64,000 bases of DNA from RYN-230 sp963717125 (lineage in GTDB: Bacteria > Actinomycetota > Actinomycetes > Streptosporangiales > Streptosporangiaceae): positions 930,001-994,000 of the forward strand of contig CAVQVG010000007.1 in the NCBI GenBank assembly GCA_963717125.1. The letters run 5' to 3'. Below, one piece after another: positions 39,546 through 46,926 of this stretch; positions within the stretch are counted from its first letter, which is position 1; the number at the start of each line of letters is the position of its first letter. Made by a program: the position numbers and the translations under genes. The notes under the pieces are model-generated. The model was given only the letters and a program-made list of their open reading frames with translations, ran no database searches and was not told the DNA's origin.

Positions 39546-39830
39546 CTAAATGGCTTCGCGCTTCATCCGGCGCCGTTCGCGCTCGGACAGACCGCCCCAG
39601 ATGCCGAACCGCTCGTCGTGCTCGAGCGCGTACTCCAGGCATTCGGCCCGGACCTCACAGCCCCGGCAGACCTTCTTCGCCTCCCGGGTGGAGCCGCCCT
39701 TCTCGGGGAAGAAGGCCTCCGGATCTGTCTGCGCGCAGAGCGCGCGATCCTGCCAACCCAGCTCCGCAGCGTCATCCACGCCGATTCCGAACCCGCCGCC
39801 GGGCGCTAGCGCAACGATCACGTCGGTCAT
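39546..39830 (-). CDS. whiB2: WhiB2-type iron-sulfur regulator
   Basis: A 94-residue Wbl protein. Four cysteines at about 32, 55, 58 and 64 (RALCAQTDPEAFFPEKGGSTREAKKVCRGCEVRAECLEYAL) hold a [4Fe-4S] cluster, followed by the FGIWGGLSERERRRMKR turn and basic segment. The WhiB2/WhmD/WhiD branch is required for septation in mycobacteria and spore maturation in Streptomyces; placement next to fbiA and downstream of the DUF3499/mannose genes matches M. tuberculosis Rv3260c. Excellent ribosome site (TAGGAGGTG) before the ATG. A consensus-like promoter lies about 65-95 bases upstream. Confidence 0.95.
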   Translation of the reverse strand: MTDVIVALAPGGGFGIGVDDAAELGWQDRALCAQTDPEAFFPEKGGSTREAKKVCRGCEVRAECLEYALEHDERFGIWGGLSERERRRMKREAI

Positions 39831-39894
39831 AGCGCACCTCCTACCCCTTCGATCCGCGCCCTCTCCCCCGGAGCGCGAGAACTACACGGTTGAA

Positions 39895-39924
39895 ATTACA
39901 CCCGCGTGTCTTGCTTCGCGTCAA
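39895..39924 (-). promoter_or_regulatory. putative sigma-70-type promoter of whiB2
   Basis: On the minus strand TTGACG (39919-39924) and TGTAAT (39895-39900) are separated by 18 bases, upstream of whiB2. The AT-rich -10 stands out against the surrounding GC. Confidence 0.55.
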
Positions 39925-40008
39925 GCTGGATACGTGATAGAGGCAGTGTTCTTGACCCTGATGACGGGAAAGTCCGCCGAGAATCCTGGGGTCCCAGGCC
40001 GTCAGCGA

Positions 40009-40180
40009 GCCGAAAGGGCGCGCCGCCGACTGGACTGACCCGCGCCGAAGGGGGGCGCCGTCGACTGGACTGCCGCGCCGAAGGGGGCGCGCCGCCGACT
40101 GGACTGAGGAGCGAGGGAGCGAGGCACGAGCGATCGAGCGACGAGGGAAGTCGGCGGGTATAGCGCCCCCGGAGGCGCAA
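40009..40180 (+). repeat. R1 dispersed repeat, copy B, with tandem lead units
   Basis: Three lead units of about 32 bases (GCCGAAGGGGGCGC followed by GCCGCCGACTGGACTG, starting near 40010, 40043 and 40077) are followed by one full downstream half (GAGCGAGGGAGCGAG through CCCGGAGGCGCAA). The third unit plus tail matches copy A inside the DUF4350 gene. Confidence 0.85.
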
Positions 40181-40246
40181 GAAAGCAGAGCTGTTCCCGG
40201 GGGGCGCACCGACCGGGTCCGGGCCCGGGTTGCAAGACTGGCCGGC

Positions 40247-41188
40247 ATGCGCATCACCGTGCTGGCAGGCGGAGTCGGGGCCGCGCGCTTCCTGCGCGGG
40301 CTGACCGCCGTGGCCCCGGACGCCCACATCACCGTCATCGGCAACACCGGCGATGACATCACCCTGTTCGGCCTGCATGTCTCGCCCGACCTGGACACCG
40401 TCATGTACACCCTGGGCGGCGGGATCAGCGAGGAGCAGGGCTGGGGCCGGGCCGAGGACACGTTCGGCGTGCTGGCCGAACTGGCCGCCTACCGGGCCGG
40501 GCCGGACTGGTTCTCGCTCGGCGACAAGGACTTCGCCACGCACATCGCGCGCACCAGCCTGCTGGCCGCGGGCCAGCCGCTGTCCGCGGCCACCGCGGCG
40601 CTGTGCCAGCGCTGGCAGCCCGGGGTCACCCTGATCCCGATGTCTGACGACCCGGTGCAGACGCACGTCGCGCTGGCCGACGGCCGGGTGGTGCACTTCC
40701 AGGAGTGGTGGGTGCGGCTTCATGCCGAGGTGCCCGCCACCGCCATCCGGTTCGAGGGGGCGGCCCAGGCGGCGCCCGCGCCCGGGGTGCTGGCCGCCAT
40801 CGCCGCGGCCGACGTGGTCGTGTTCCCGCCGTCCAACCCGGTGGTGAGCATCGGCTCCATCCTGGCCGTGCCGGGCATCGCGGCGGCGCTGCGGGACAAA
40901 ACGGTCGTCGGCGTGTCCCCCATCATCGGCGGCGCCCCGGTCCGCGGCATGGCCGACGCCTGCCTGGCCGCCATCGGGGTGCCGGCCACCGCGCGGGCGG
41001 TGGCCGCGCACTACGGGCCCGGCCTGCTGTCCGGCTGGCTGGTGGACGACCAGGACAAGGACGCCGTGGACGCGCCGGAGCTGGCCGGGATCGCGGTGCG
41101 CGCGCTGCCGCTGTACATGACCGATCCGCCGGCCACGGCCGCGATCGCCCGGGCCGCCCTGGACCTGGCCGTGGAGCTGGCCGGATGA
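40247..41188 (+). CDS. fbiA: 2-phospho-L-lactate (phosphoenolpyruvate) transferase FbiA/CofD
   Basis: FbiA/CofD joins Fo to the lactyl- or enolpyruvyl-diphospho-guanosine donor in coenzyme F420 synthesis. The 313-residue protein has the nucleotide-binding ITVLAGGVGAARFLRGL, NTGDDITLFGLHVSPDLDTVMYTLGG, WFSLGDKDFATHIARTSLLAAG, TLIPMSDDPVQTHV, VFPPSNPVVSIGSILAVPG and GVSPIIGGAPVRGMADACLAAIG. The ATG lacks a Shine-Dalgarno, so a leaderless or weakly initiated start is possible. It overlaps fbiB by 4 bases (ATGA) and is divergent from whiB2, as in M. tuberculosis Rv3260c-Rv3262. Confidence 0.97.
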   Translation: MRITVLAGGVGAARFLRGLTAVAPDAHITVIGNTGDDITLFGLHVSPDLDTVMYTLGGGISEEQGWGRAEDTFGVLAELAAYRAGPDWFSLGDKDFATHIARTSLLAAGQPLSAATAALCQRWQPGVTLIPMSDDPVQTHVALADGRVVHFQEWWVRLHAEVPATAIRFEGAAQAAPAPGVLAAIAAADVVVFPPSNPVVSIGSILAVPGIAAALRDKTVVGVSPIIGGAPVRGMADACLAAIGVPATARAVAAHYGPGLLSGWLVDDQDKDAVDAPELAGIAVRALPLYMTDPPATAAIARAALDLAVELAG

Positions 41189-42519
41189 CCGGGCACGAGC
41201 CGGCTGGGACCGGCGCGGCGAGGGCGTTGGGCGGGAATGGGCCTGGGTTCGCGGTGACCGGCCTGCCCGGCTTTCCCGAGGTCGGGCCAGGCGCGGACCT
41301 GGCCGGGCTGATCGCGGCGGCCGGGCCGGCGCTGGCCGACGGGGACATCGTGGTGATCACCTCGAAGGTGGTCAGCAAGGCTGAGGGCCGGGTCATCCAG
41401 GCCGACCGGGAGAAGGCCATCGACGCGGAGACGGTCCGGGTGGTGGCGCGGCGCGGCCCCACCCGCATCGCGGCGACCCGGCACGGCCTGGTGCTGGCCG
41501 CGGCCGGGGTGGACGCCTCCAACCTGGCGCCGGGCACGGTGGCGCTGCTGCCCGAGGACCCCGACGGGTCGGCGCGGCGGATCCGGGCTGGGCTGCACGA
41601 GCGGCTGGGCGTCCGGGTCGGCGTGCTGATCACCGACACCATGGGCCGGCCGTGGCGGACCGGCCAGACCGACCAGGCCATCGGCGCGGCCGGGGTGCTC
41701 CCGGTGCGCGACTACCGGGGCGAGCCGGACACGTTCGGCACCCCGCTCGAGGTGACCCTGGCCGCCGTGGCGGATGAGCTGGCGTCCGCCGCCGACCTGG
41801 TCAAGGGCAAGGTGACCGGGCTGCCGGTGGCCGTGGTCCGGGGCCTGGCCGGGCTGGTCACCGAGGACGACGGGCCGGGCGCGCAGGCGCTGATCCGGCC
41901 GGCCGAGGAGGACATGTTCCGGTACGGCTCGGCCGACGTGCTGGCCGCGCGGCGCACGGTGCGCGAGTTCACCGCCGACCCGGTGGACCTGGCCGTGGTG
42001 CGCCGGTCGATCGCGGCCGCGCTGACCGCGCCCGCGCCACACCACTCCACGCCGGTCCGGTTCGTGGTCCTGGCCTCGGCGCCGGCGCGGACCCGGCTGC
42101 TGGATGACATGCTGGCCGCCTGGATCGCGGACCTGCGCGGCGACGGGTTCACCGAGGAGCAGATCACCCGGCGGGTGCGCCGCGGCGAGCCGCTGCGCCG
42201 GGCGCCGCTGATCATCGTGCCGTGCCTGCTGGCGGACGCCGCGCACACCTACCCTGACCAGCGGCGGAACGCGGCGGAACGAGAGATGTTCCTGGTCGCG
42301 ACCGGCGCCGCGGTGCAGAACCTGCTGGTCGCGCTCGCCGTGGAGGGCCTGGGCTCATGCTGGGTGTCCAGCACCATGTTCTGCCGCCCGGTGGCCGCCG
42401 CCGCGCTGGGCCTGCCCGGCGGCTGGGAACCGATGGGCGCGGTCGGGGTCGGCCACCCGGCCGCCCCGGCCCGGGACCGCCCCCCTCGTGACCCAGCCGA
42501 CTTCCTGCTGCTGCTCTAG
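41185..42519 (+). CDS. fbiB: bifunctional F420 ligase/nitroreductase-fold protein FbiB
   Basis: FbiB adds glutamates to F420-0 (CofE domain) and carries a C-terminal FMN nitroreductase-like domain that in mycobacteria reduces dehydro-F420. The 444-residue protein shows the CofE half (about 25-245: ITSKVVSKAEGRVIQADREKAI, LITDTMGRPWRTGQTDQAIGAAG, AAVADELASAADLVKGK) and the nitroreductase half (about 255-440: RRTVREFTADPVDLAVVRRSIAAALTAPAPHHSTPVRFVVL, GAAVQNLLVALAVEGLGSCWVSS, GAVGVGHP). The start overlaps fbiA. Its stop shares the tetramer CTAG with the stop of the convergent oxidase gene. Confidence 0.96.
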   Translation: MTGHEPAGTGAARALGGNGPGFAVTGLPGFPEVGPGADLAGLIAAAGPALADGDIVVITSKVVSKAEGRVIQADREKAIDAETVRVVARRGPTRIAATRHGLVLAAAGVDASNLAPGTVALLPEDPDGSARRIRAGLHERLGVRVGVLITDTMGRPWRTGQTDQAIGAAGVLPVRDYRGEPDTFGTPLEVTLAAVADELASAADLVKGKVTGLPVAVVRGLAGLVTEDDGPGAQALIRPAEEDMFRYGSADVLAARRTVREFTADPVDLAVVRRSIAAALTAPAPHHSTPVRFVVLASAPARTRLLDDMLAAWIADLRGDGFTEEQITRRVRRGEPLRRAPLIIVPCLLADAAHTYPDQRRNAAEREMFLVATGAAVQNLLVALAVEGLGSCWVSSTMFCRPVAAAALGLPGGWEPMGAVGVGHPAAPARDRPPRDPADFLLLL

Positions 42520-43913
42520 AGACCCAGGCGCCGGGACAGGTCGGAGGCGAACCGGCCGTCCGGGTCCAGTTCGGCGCGCAGCTGGCGGAACTCCGCCAGC
42601 CGCGGGTACATCTGGGCCAGCACCTCGGGCCGGACCCGGGAGTCCTTGGCCAGGTAGACCCGGCCGCCCGCGTCGGCCACCTCGGTGTCCAGCTGGTCCA
42701 GCAGGCCATCCAGCCCCGGCGTGCGGGCGGGGAAGTCGAGCGCCAGCGTCCAGCCGGCCAGCGGGAAGGACAGCAACCCGGGGTCGCCCGGGCCGAACCG
42801 CTTGAGCACGGTCACGAACGACGGCGCGCGGGCCGCGCTGATCCGCTCCAGCGCCCAGCGCACCAGCTGGTCCTGCCCGAACGGCACCACGAACTGGTAC
42901 TGCCGGAAGCCGCCCGGGCCGTACACCCGGTTCCAGTTCCGGATCGCGTCCAGCGGGTGGAAGAACTGCCCGATGGCCTGGATCTGCGCGTCCAGCCGGC
43001 GCGGCGCCCGGCGGTAGAAGACCTCGTTGGCCAGCGCGACCGTGCTTCTGTTCAGCAGCCCGTTCGGGAAGACGGGCGGGGCGCTGAGCCGGCCCGCGGG
43101 CCGGAACGCGAGCGGGTCCCGCTGATCCCACGGGGCCAGGTCGCTGACCCGGGCGAAGTCCCCGCTGGTGATCACCGAGCGGCCCAGCTTCGCGCCCCGG
43201 GCCAGGCAGTCGGTCCAGGCCACGGTGTAGCCGTACCGGTCGTCCGTGGCGGCCAGGTAGGCCATCGTCTCGTCGATATCCGCGGTGCGCACCGTATCCA
43301 CGGTCAGCCGCGACGTCTCAACCCTTATCAGCTGAACGCCAGCACGGAGCATGATGCCCGTCAGCCCCATGCCGCCTGCGGTGGCCCAGAACAGCGCCGG
43401 CTCCGCGTCGGGGGTCACCCGGCGCTCCGAGCCGTCCGGCAGCAGGAGGTCGAACCAGGGCACGTGCGTGGCGAAGCTGCCGGCCCGGTGATGGTTCTTC
43501 CCGTGCACGTCGGCCGCGATCGCGCCGCCCACGGTCACCTGCCGGGTGCCCGGGGACACCGGCACGAACCAGCCGGCCGCCAGCCCGGCCACCATGAGCC
43601 GCTCCAGGCTGACCCCGGCCTCGCAGACGGCCAGCCCGCTCTCGGTGTCCAGGCTGATGATCCGGTTCATCGCCTGGGTGCCGATGACCAGGCCGCCGCC
43701 GTTCTGCGCCGCGTTGTTGTAGCTGCGGCCCAGGCCGCGGGCGATCACGCCGCGGCCGGCCTGCGCCGCCGCGAGCAGCGCCGCCACCTGGTCCGGGCCG
43801 GCCGGCTCGGCCAGCTGCGCGGTCGAGGGCGCGATCCGGCCCCACCCGGTGAGCCGCGCGCTCCGGGTCGGCGGCGCGACTGGCGTGGCAACCCGATCGG
43901 CCATCCTGGTCAT
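42516..43913 (-). CDS. dprE1: DprE1-like FAD oxidoreductase (decaprenylphosphoryl-ribose oxidase type)
   Basis: A 465-residue VAO-family flavoprotein strongly resembling DprE1, which oxidises decaprenylphosphoryl-ribose on the way to the arabinose donor. Motifs: GVIARGLGRSYNNAAQNGGGLVIG and the FAD-loop PGTRQVTVGGAIAADVHGKNHHRAGSFATHVPWFDLLLPDG, GGMGLTGIMLRAGVQLI, FPNGLLNRSTVALANEVFYR, YQFVVPFGQ, VLKRFGPGDPGLLSFPLAGWTLALDFP, YLAKDSRV. The position of M. tuberculosis Cys387, the covalent target of benzothiazinones, is Ala391 here; the Lys418 equivalent is kept. GGAGAGG precedes the ATG. No DprE2 reductase gene is adjacent, so pathway partner and end product remain open. Confidence 0.9.
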   Translation of the reverse strand: MTRMADRVATPVAPPTRSARLTGWGRIAPSTAQLAEPAGPDQVAALLAAAQAGRGVIARGLGRSYNNAAQNGGGLVIGTQAMNRIISLDTESGLAVCEAGVSLERLMVAGLAAGWFVPVSPGTRQVTVGGAIAADVHGKNHHRAGSFATHVPWFDLLLPDGSERRVTPDAEPALFWATAGGMGLTGIMLRAGVQLIRVETSRLTVDTVRTADIDETMAYLAATDDRYGYTVAWTDCLARGAKLGRSVITSGDFARVSDLAPWDQRDPLAFRPAGRLSAPPVFPNGLLNRSTVALANEVFYRRAPRRLDAQIQAIGQFFHPLDAIRNWNRVYGPGGFRQYQFVVPFGQDQLVRWALERISAARAPSFVTVLKRFGPGDPGLLSFPLAGWTLALDFPARTPGLDGLLDQLDTEVADAGGRVYLAKDSRVRPEVLAQMYPRLAEFRQLRAELDPDGRFASDLSRRLGL

Positions 43914-43993
43914 CCCCTCTCCGCGGCGGTCACCCGCCGCCGCAGCATCCTGCCCGGCACCGCAGCATCATGCCCCCTGCCGGGCCCCGGTGC

Positions 43994-44062
43994 GGCCGCT
44001 ACGGCGTGAACACCGCGCCCGCTACGGCGTGAACACCGTGCCCGCTACGGCGTCACCAGCGG
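43994..44062 (-). repeat. 23-base tandem repeat spanning the cofH stop codon
   Basis: Three units (plus strand GCCCGCTACGGCGTGAACACC plus two bases) at 43994, 44017 and 44040. The third contains the cofH stop (CTA on the plus strand at 44045-44047), so the end of the gene has been copied twice downstream. Confidence 0.75.
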
Positions 44063-45220
44063 GAGCGGGGCGCGCACGGCCGCGGCCACGCCGTCGCTGG
44101 CCGCCGCGGCGGCCAGCCGCTCGGCCGGCGGCTGCCCGTAGGTCGTGGTGCGCTGCCGCAGCGGCCGCTCCAGGGGGGCGACCAGCGCGGCGAACTGGCT
44201 GATCGTCTTGTACGAGCCGTGCTGCGACCCGGCCATCCGGCTGATCGTCTCCTCCATCAGCGTGCCGCCCAGGTCGTTGACGCCGCCCTGGAGCACCGTC
44301 CGGCACAGGTCGTCACCCAGCTTGACCCAGGAGCACTGGATCGAGCTGATCGCGCCGTGCAGCATGATCCGGGACAGCGCGTGCACGGCCCGGTTCTCCC
44401 GCCGGGTCGGCCCGGGCCGGGCCAGGCCGGCCAGGTAGATCGGCGCGCTCGCGTGCACGAACGGAAGCAGCACGAACTCGGTGAAGCCGCCGGTGCGCTC
44501 CTGGATGCCGCGGATCACGCGCAGGTGCCCGACCCAGTGCGCCGGGGTGTCTACGTGCCCGTACATCATCGTCGCGCTGGTCGGGATGCCGAGCTCGTGG
44601 GCGGTCGTGATGACCTCGATCCAGGCCGCGGCGGGGAGCTTGCCCTTGGTCAGTACCCAGCGCACGTCGTCGTCCAGGATCTCGGCGGCGGTGCCGGGGT
44701 GCGACCCGACCCCGGCCTCCCGGGCCGCCACCAGCCAGTCCCGGATGCTCAGCCCGGTGCGGGACGCGCCGTTCACCACCTCCATCGGCGAGAACGCGTG
44801 CACGTGCAGGTCCGGGCAGCGCCGCTTGACCTCGGCGGCGATGTCGAAGTAAGCCGTGCCGGGCAGGTCCGGGTGGATGCCGCCCTGCATGCACACCTCG
44901 GTCGCCCCGGCCGCCCAGGCCTGCTCGGCCCGGTCCCCGATCTGCGCCAGGGACAGCGTGTAGGCGTCCGCGTCGGTGCGGCGCTGGGCGAACGCGCAGA
45001 ACCGGCAGCCGGTGTAGCACACGTTGGTGAAGTTGATGTTCCTGGTGACGATGTAGCTGACGTCGTCTCCCACCGCGTCCCGGCGCAGCCCGTCGGCCAG
45101 TGCGGTCAGCGCGTCGAGTTCGGCCCCGTCGGCGTCCAGCAAGGTCAGCGCCTCGCTGTCCGAGATCCCGGCCGGATCCCGTTCCGCACTACGCAACGCC
45201 GCCGCCACCTCAGAGCGCAC
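44045..45220 (-). CDS. cofH: CofH half of FO synthase (split FbiC)
   Basis: CofH is the radical-SAM enzyme that couples tyrosine to 5-amino-6-ribitylaminouracil, the second half of FO formation. The 391-residue product keeps YIVTRNINFTNVCYTGCRFCAFAQRRTDADAYTLS with the CxxxCxxC cluster motif, TEVCMQGGIHPDLPGTAYFDI, VHAFSPMEVVNGASRTGLSI, GTAAEILDDDVRWVLTKGKLP, TSATMMYGHVDTP and NDLGGTLMEETISRMAGSQHGSYK. In most actinobacteria this is the C-terminal half of the fused protein FbiC. Here it starts in a different frame, overlapping the cofG frame by 11 bases; the GTG at 45220 has no clear ribosome site, so the split may be recent. An R2 repeat lies just upstream inside cofG. Confidence 0.9.
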   Translation of the reverse strand: MRSEVAAALRSAERDPAGISDSEALTLLDADGAELDALTALADGLRRDAVGDDVSYIVTRNINFTNVCYTGCRFCAFAQRRTDADAYTLSLAQIGDRAEQAWAAGATEVCMQGGIHPDLPGTAYFDIAAEVKRRCPDLHVHAFSPMEVVNGASRTGLSIRDWLVAAREAGVGSHPGTAAEILDDDVRWVLTKGKLPAAAWIEVITTAHELGIPTSATMMYGHVDTPAHWVGHLRVIRGIQERTGGFTEFVLLPFVHASAPIYLAGLARPGPTRRENRAVHALSRIMLHGAISSIQCSWVKLGDDLCRTVLQGGVNDLGGTLMEETISRMAGSQHGSYKTISQFAALVAPLERPLRQRTTTYGQPPAERLAAAAASDGVAAAVRAPLPLVTP

Positions 45221-46817
45221 CCGAGACCGCGGCGGCTTGCCGCCGCTCGCCGCGGAGCGGCGATCCGGCCCCAGCCCGGACGGCCGGCTTGCCCGGCCTC
45301 GGCGCGGAGTGGCGATCGGGGGGTTCCGGGGGGTCGTCCCCCCGGGCTGGCAGAGCGGCCGGGGCGATCCGGGTCGCTACCTCGGCCCAGTCCCCGTACA
45401 CCTCGGAGAAGTCCGCCCGCCGGTCCGTGGTCCGGCCCGTGCTGTCGATCGTCGTATGCAGGTCGGTCCGGCCGGACGATTCGCCCCAGCCGCCGTCCGG
45501 CTCCTGCCACGGCCGCCCGGTGGGCCGCGCGCCCGGCTGAGCCAGCCCGGTGCTGGGGTCGGCCAGCGCGGCCACGTGCGCGGCCAGCCGGGGGTCCAGC
45601 CACGGCTCCCGCTGGTAGCCCGGGTAGATGGTGAGCCGCTCGTGCAGCGTCAGGCCGGCCGCCGCGGTGCGCCGGGCCAGCTCGTCGATCTGCGGCCAGG
45701 GTCGCTCCGGGTTGACGTGGTCCGGCGTGAGCGGCGACACGCCGCCCCAGTCGTCGATGCCGGCCGCCAGGATCAGCCCGTACTCCTCGCCGATTAGGTT
45801 CGGCGGGGCCTGGATGCGCAGCGCGGGCCCGAGCACCAGCCGGGCCACCGCGATGGTGGCGGCCAGGTCGTCCAGCTCGGCGTCCGGCGCGGCCCGCATC
45901 TTCGTGTCCGGCTTGGCCCGGAAGTTCTGCACGATCACTTCCTGGATGCCGCCGTACTCGCGGGCCACCCGGCGGATGGCGAAGATCGATTCGGCCCGCT
46001 CGGCCCGGGTCTCGCCGATGCCGATCAGGATCCCGGTGGTGAACGGCACGCTGGACCGGCCCGCGTCCTCCAGCACCCGGAGCCGGACCGCGGGGTCCTT
46101 GTCCGGGCTGCCGAAGTGCGGCCCGCCCCGCTCGGTGAACAGCCGGGCCGCGGTGGTCTCCAGCATCATGCCCATGGACGGCGCGACCGGCTTGAGCCGC
46201 TGGAAGTCCTGCCAGCCGAGCACGCCGGGGTTGAGGTGCGGCAGCAGCCCGGTCTCCTCCAGCACCCGGACGGCCATGGCCCGGACGTAGGACAGTGTGT
46301 CGTCGTAACCGTGCGCGTCCAGCCACTCCCGGGCCTGCGGCCAGCGCGCCTCGGGCCGGTCGCCCAGCGTGAACAGCGCCTCCTTGCAGCCCAGCGCGGC
46401 GCCGTCTGAAGCGATCTTGAGCACCTCGTCCGGGGACAGGTACGGGCTGTCCAGCCGGCCCGGTACGGTGACGAACGTGCAGTACCCGCACCGGTCCCGG
46501 CACAGCCGGGTGAGCGGGATGAACACCTTGCGCGAGTAGCTGATGATCCCCGGCCGGCCCGCGGCGGCCAGCCCGGCGTCCCGGACCCGGGCCGCGTAAC
46601 CCAGCAGCTCGGTCAGCTGCTCACCCCGAGCGTGCAGCAGGATGGCCGCTTCCCCCGGGTCGAGCGCCTTCCCGTCCCGGGCCCGGGCCAGCACCCGGCG
46701 CAGCGCGGTGGCGGGCGGCGCTGGCTCGGCAGACGCCGGCTCGGCGGGCGCTGGCTCGGCGGGCGGCGGCTCGGCGGGCGGCGGGGATGGGCGGCGGGCG
46801 GCGGGGGTGTCGCTCAT
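45210..46817 (-). CDS. cofG: CofG half of FO synthase (split FbiC)
   Basis: CofG is the radical-SAM 7,8-didemethyl-8-hydroxy-5-deazariboflavin synthase subunit. The 535-residue frame has an N-terminal repeat AEPPPAEPAPAEPASAEPAPP, then SYSRKVFIPLTRLCRDRCGYCTFVTVPG (CxxxCxxC), ASDGAALGCKEALFTLGDRPEARWP, LLPHLNPGVLGWQDFQRLKPVAPSMGMMLET, GILIGIGETRAERAESIFAIR and APPNLIGEEYGLILAAGIDDWGGVSPLTPDHVNPERPWP. The FbiC linker follows to SEVYGDWAEVATRIAP, after which about 35 residues (GDDPPEPPDRHSAPR through SPLRGERRQ) come from an R2 repeat. In other actinobacteria the frame would continue into CofH. ATG 46817 is the first start; upstream is a tandem repeat. Confidence 0.92.
   Translation of the reverse strand: MSDTPAARRPSPPPAEPPPAEPAPAEPASAEPAPPATALRRVLARARDGKALDPGEAAILLHARGEQLTELLGYAARVRDAGLAAAGRPGIISYSRKVFIPLTRLCRDRCGYCTFVTVPGRLDSPYLSPDEVLKIASDGAALGCKEALFTLGDRPEARWPQAREWLDAHGYDDTLSYVRAMAVRVLEETGLLPHLNPGVLGWQDFQRLKPVAPSMGMMLETTAARLFTERGGPHFGSPDKDPAVRLRVLEDAGRSSVPFTTGILIGIGETRAERAESIFAIRRVAREYGGIQEVIVQNFRAKPDTKMRAAPDAELDDLAATIAVARLVLGPALRIQAPPNLIGEEYGLILAAGIDDWGGVSPLTPDHVNPERPWPQIDELARRTAAAGLTLHERLTIYPGYQREPWLDPRLAAHVAALADPSTGLAQPGARPTGRPWQEPDGGWGESSGRTDLHTTIDSTGRTTDRRADFSEVYGDWAEVATRIAPAALPARGDDPPEPPDRHSAPRPGKPAVRAGAGSPLRGERRQAAAVSGAL
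45246..45345 (-). repeat. R2 dispersed repeat, copy C, in cofG
   Basis: About 100 bases over 90% identical to 47683-47783. On the plus strand: GCGGAGCGGCGATCCGGCC, CAGCCCGGACGGCCGGC, a second GGCGCGGAGTGGCGATC, then GGGGGGTTCCGGGGGGTCG and CCCCCCGG. It has an internal duplication of about 20 bases and a G/C stem at its end. Read in frame it encodes DDPPEPPDRHSAPRPGKPAV. Confidence 0.85.
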
Positions 46818-46830
46818 CCCACCACCCTAG

Positions 46831-46926
46831 GCGGCCTGGTTGGGCTCAGAACGAGCGGCCTGGTTGGGCTCAGAACGAGCGGCCTGGTTGGGCTCAGAAC
46901 GAGCGGCCCGGTCGAGCTCAGAACGA
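46831..46926 (-). repeat. four 24-base tandem repeats spanning the glycosylase stop
   Basis: Units at 46831, 46855, 46879 and 46903 (plus strand GCGGCCTGGTTGGGCTCAGA plus ACGA; the last has three changes). The last unit contains the TGA of the upstream-encoded DNA glycosylase, so its gene end is copied three times into the gap before cofG. There are no spacers between units. Confidence 0.9.

Larger units (their letters stand above)
39831..40246. other. gene-free whiB2-fbiA divergent region
   Basis: This 416-base divergent region holds the whiB2 promoter at its left end and the R1 repeat block in its right half, ending about 66 bases before the fbiA start. No coding frame is credible; the open frames here repeat the R1-encoded peptide. 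No clear fbiA promoter was found. Confidence 0.6.

Noticed and set aside
46831..46926. 24-base repeats as a CRISPR array
   Set aside because: Units are contiguous without spacers and no cas genes are in the window.
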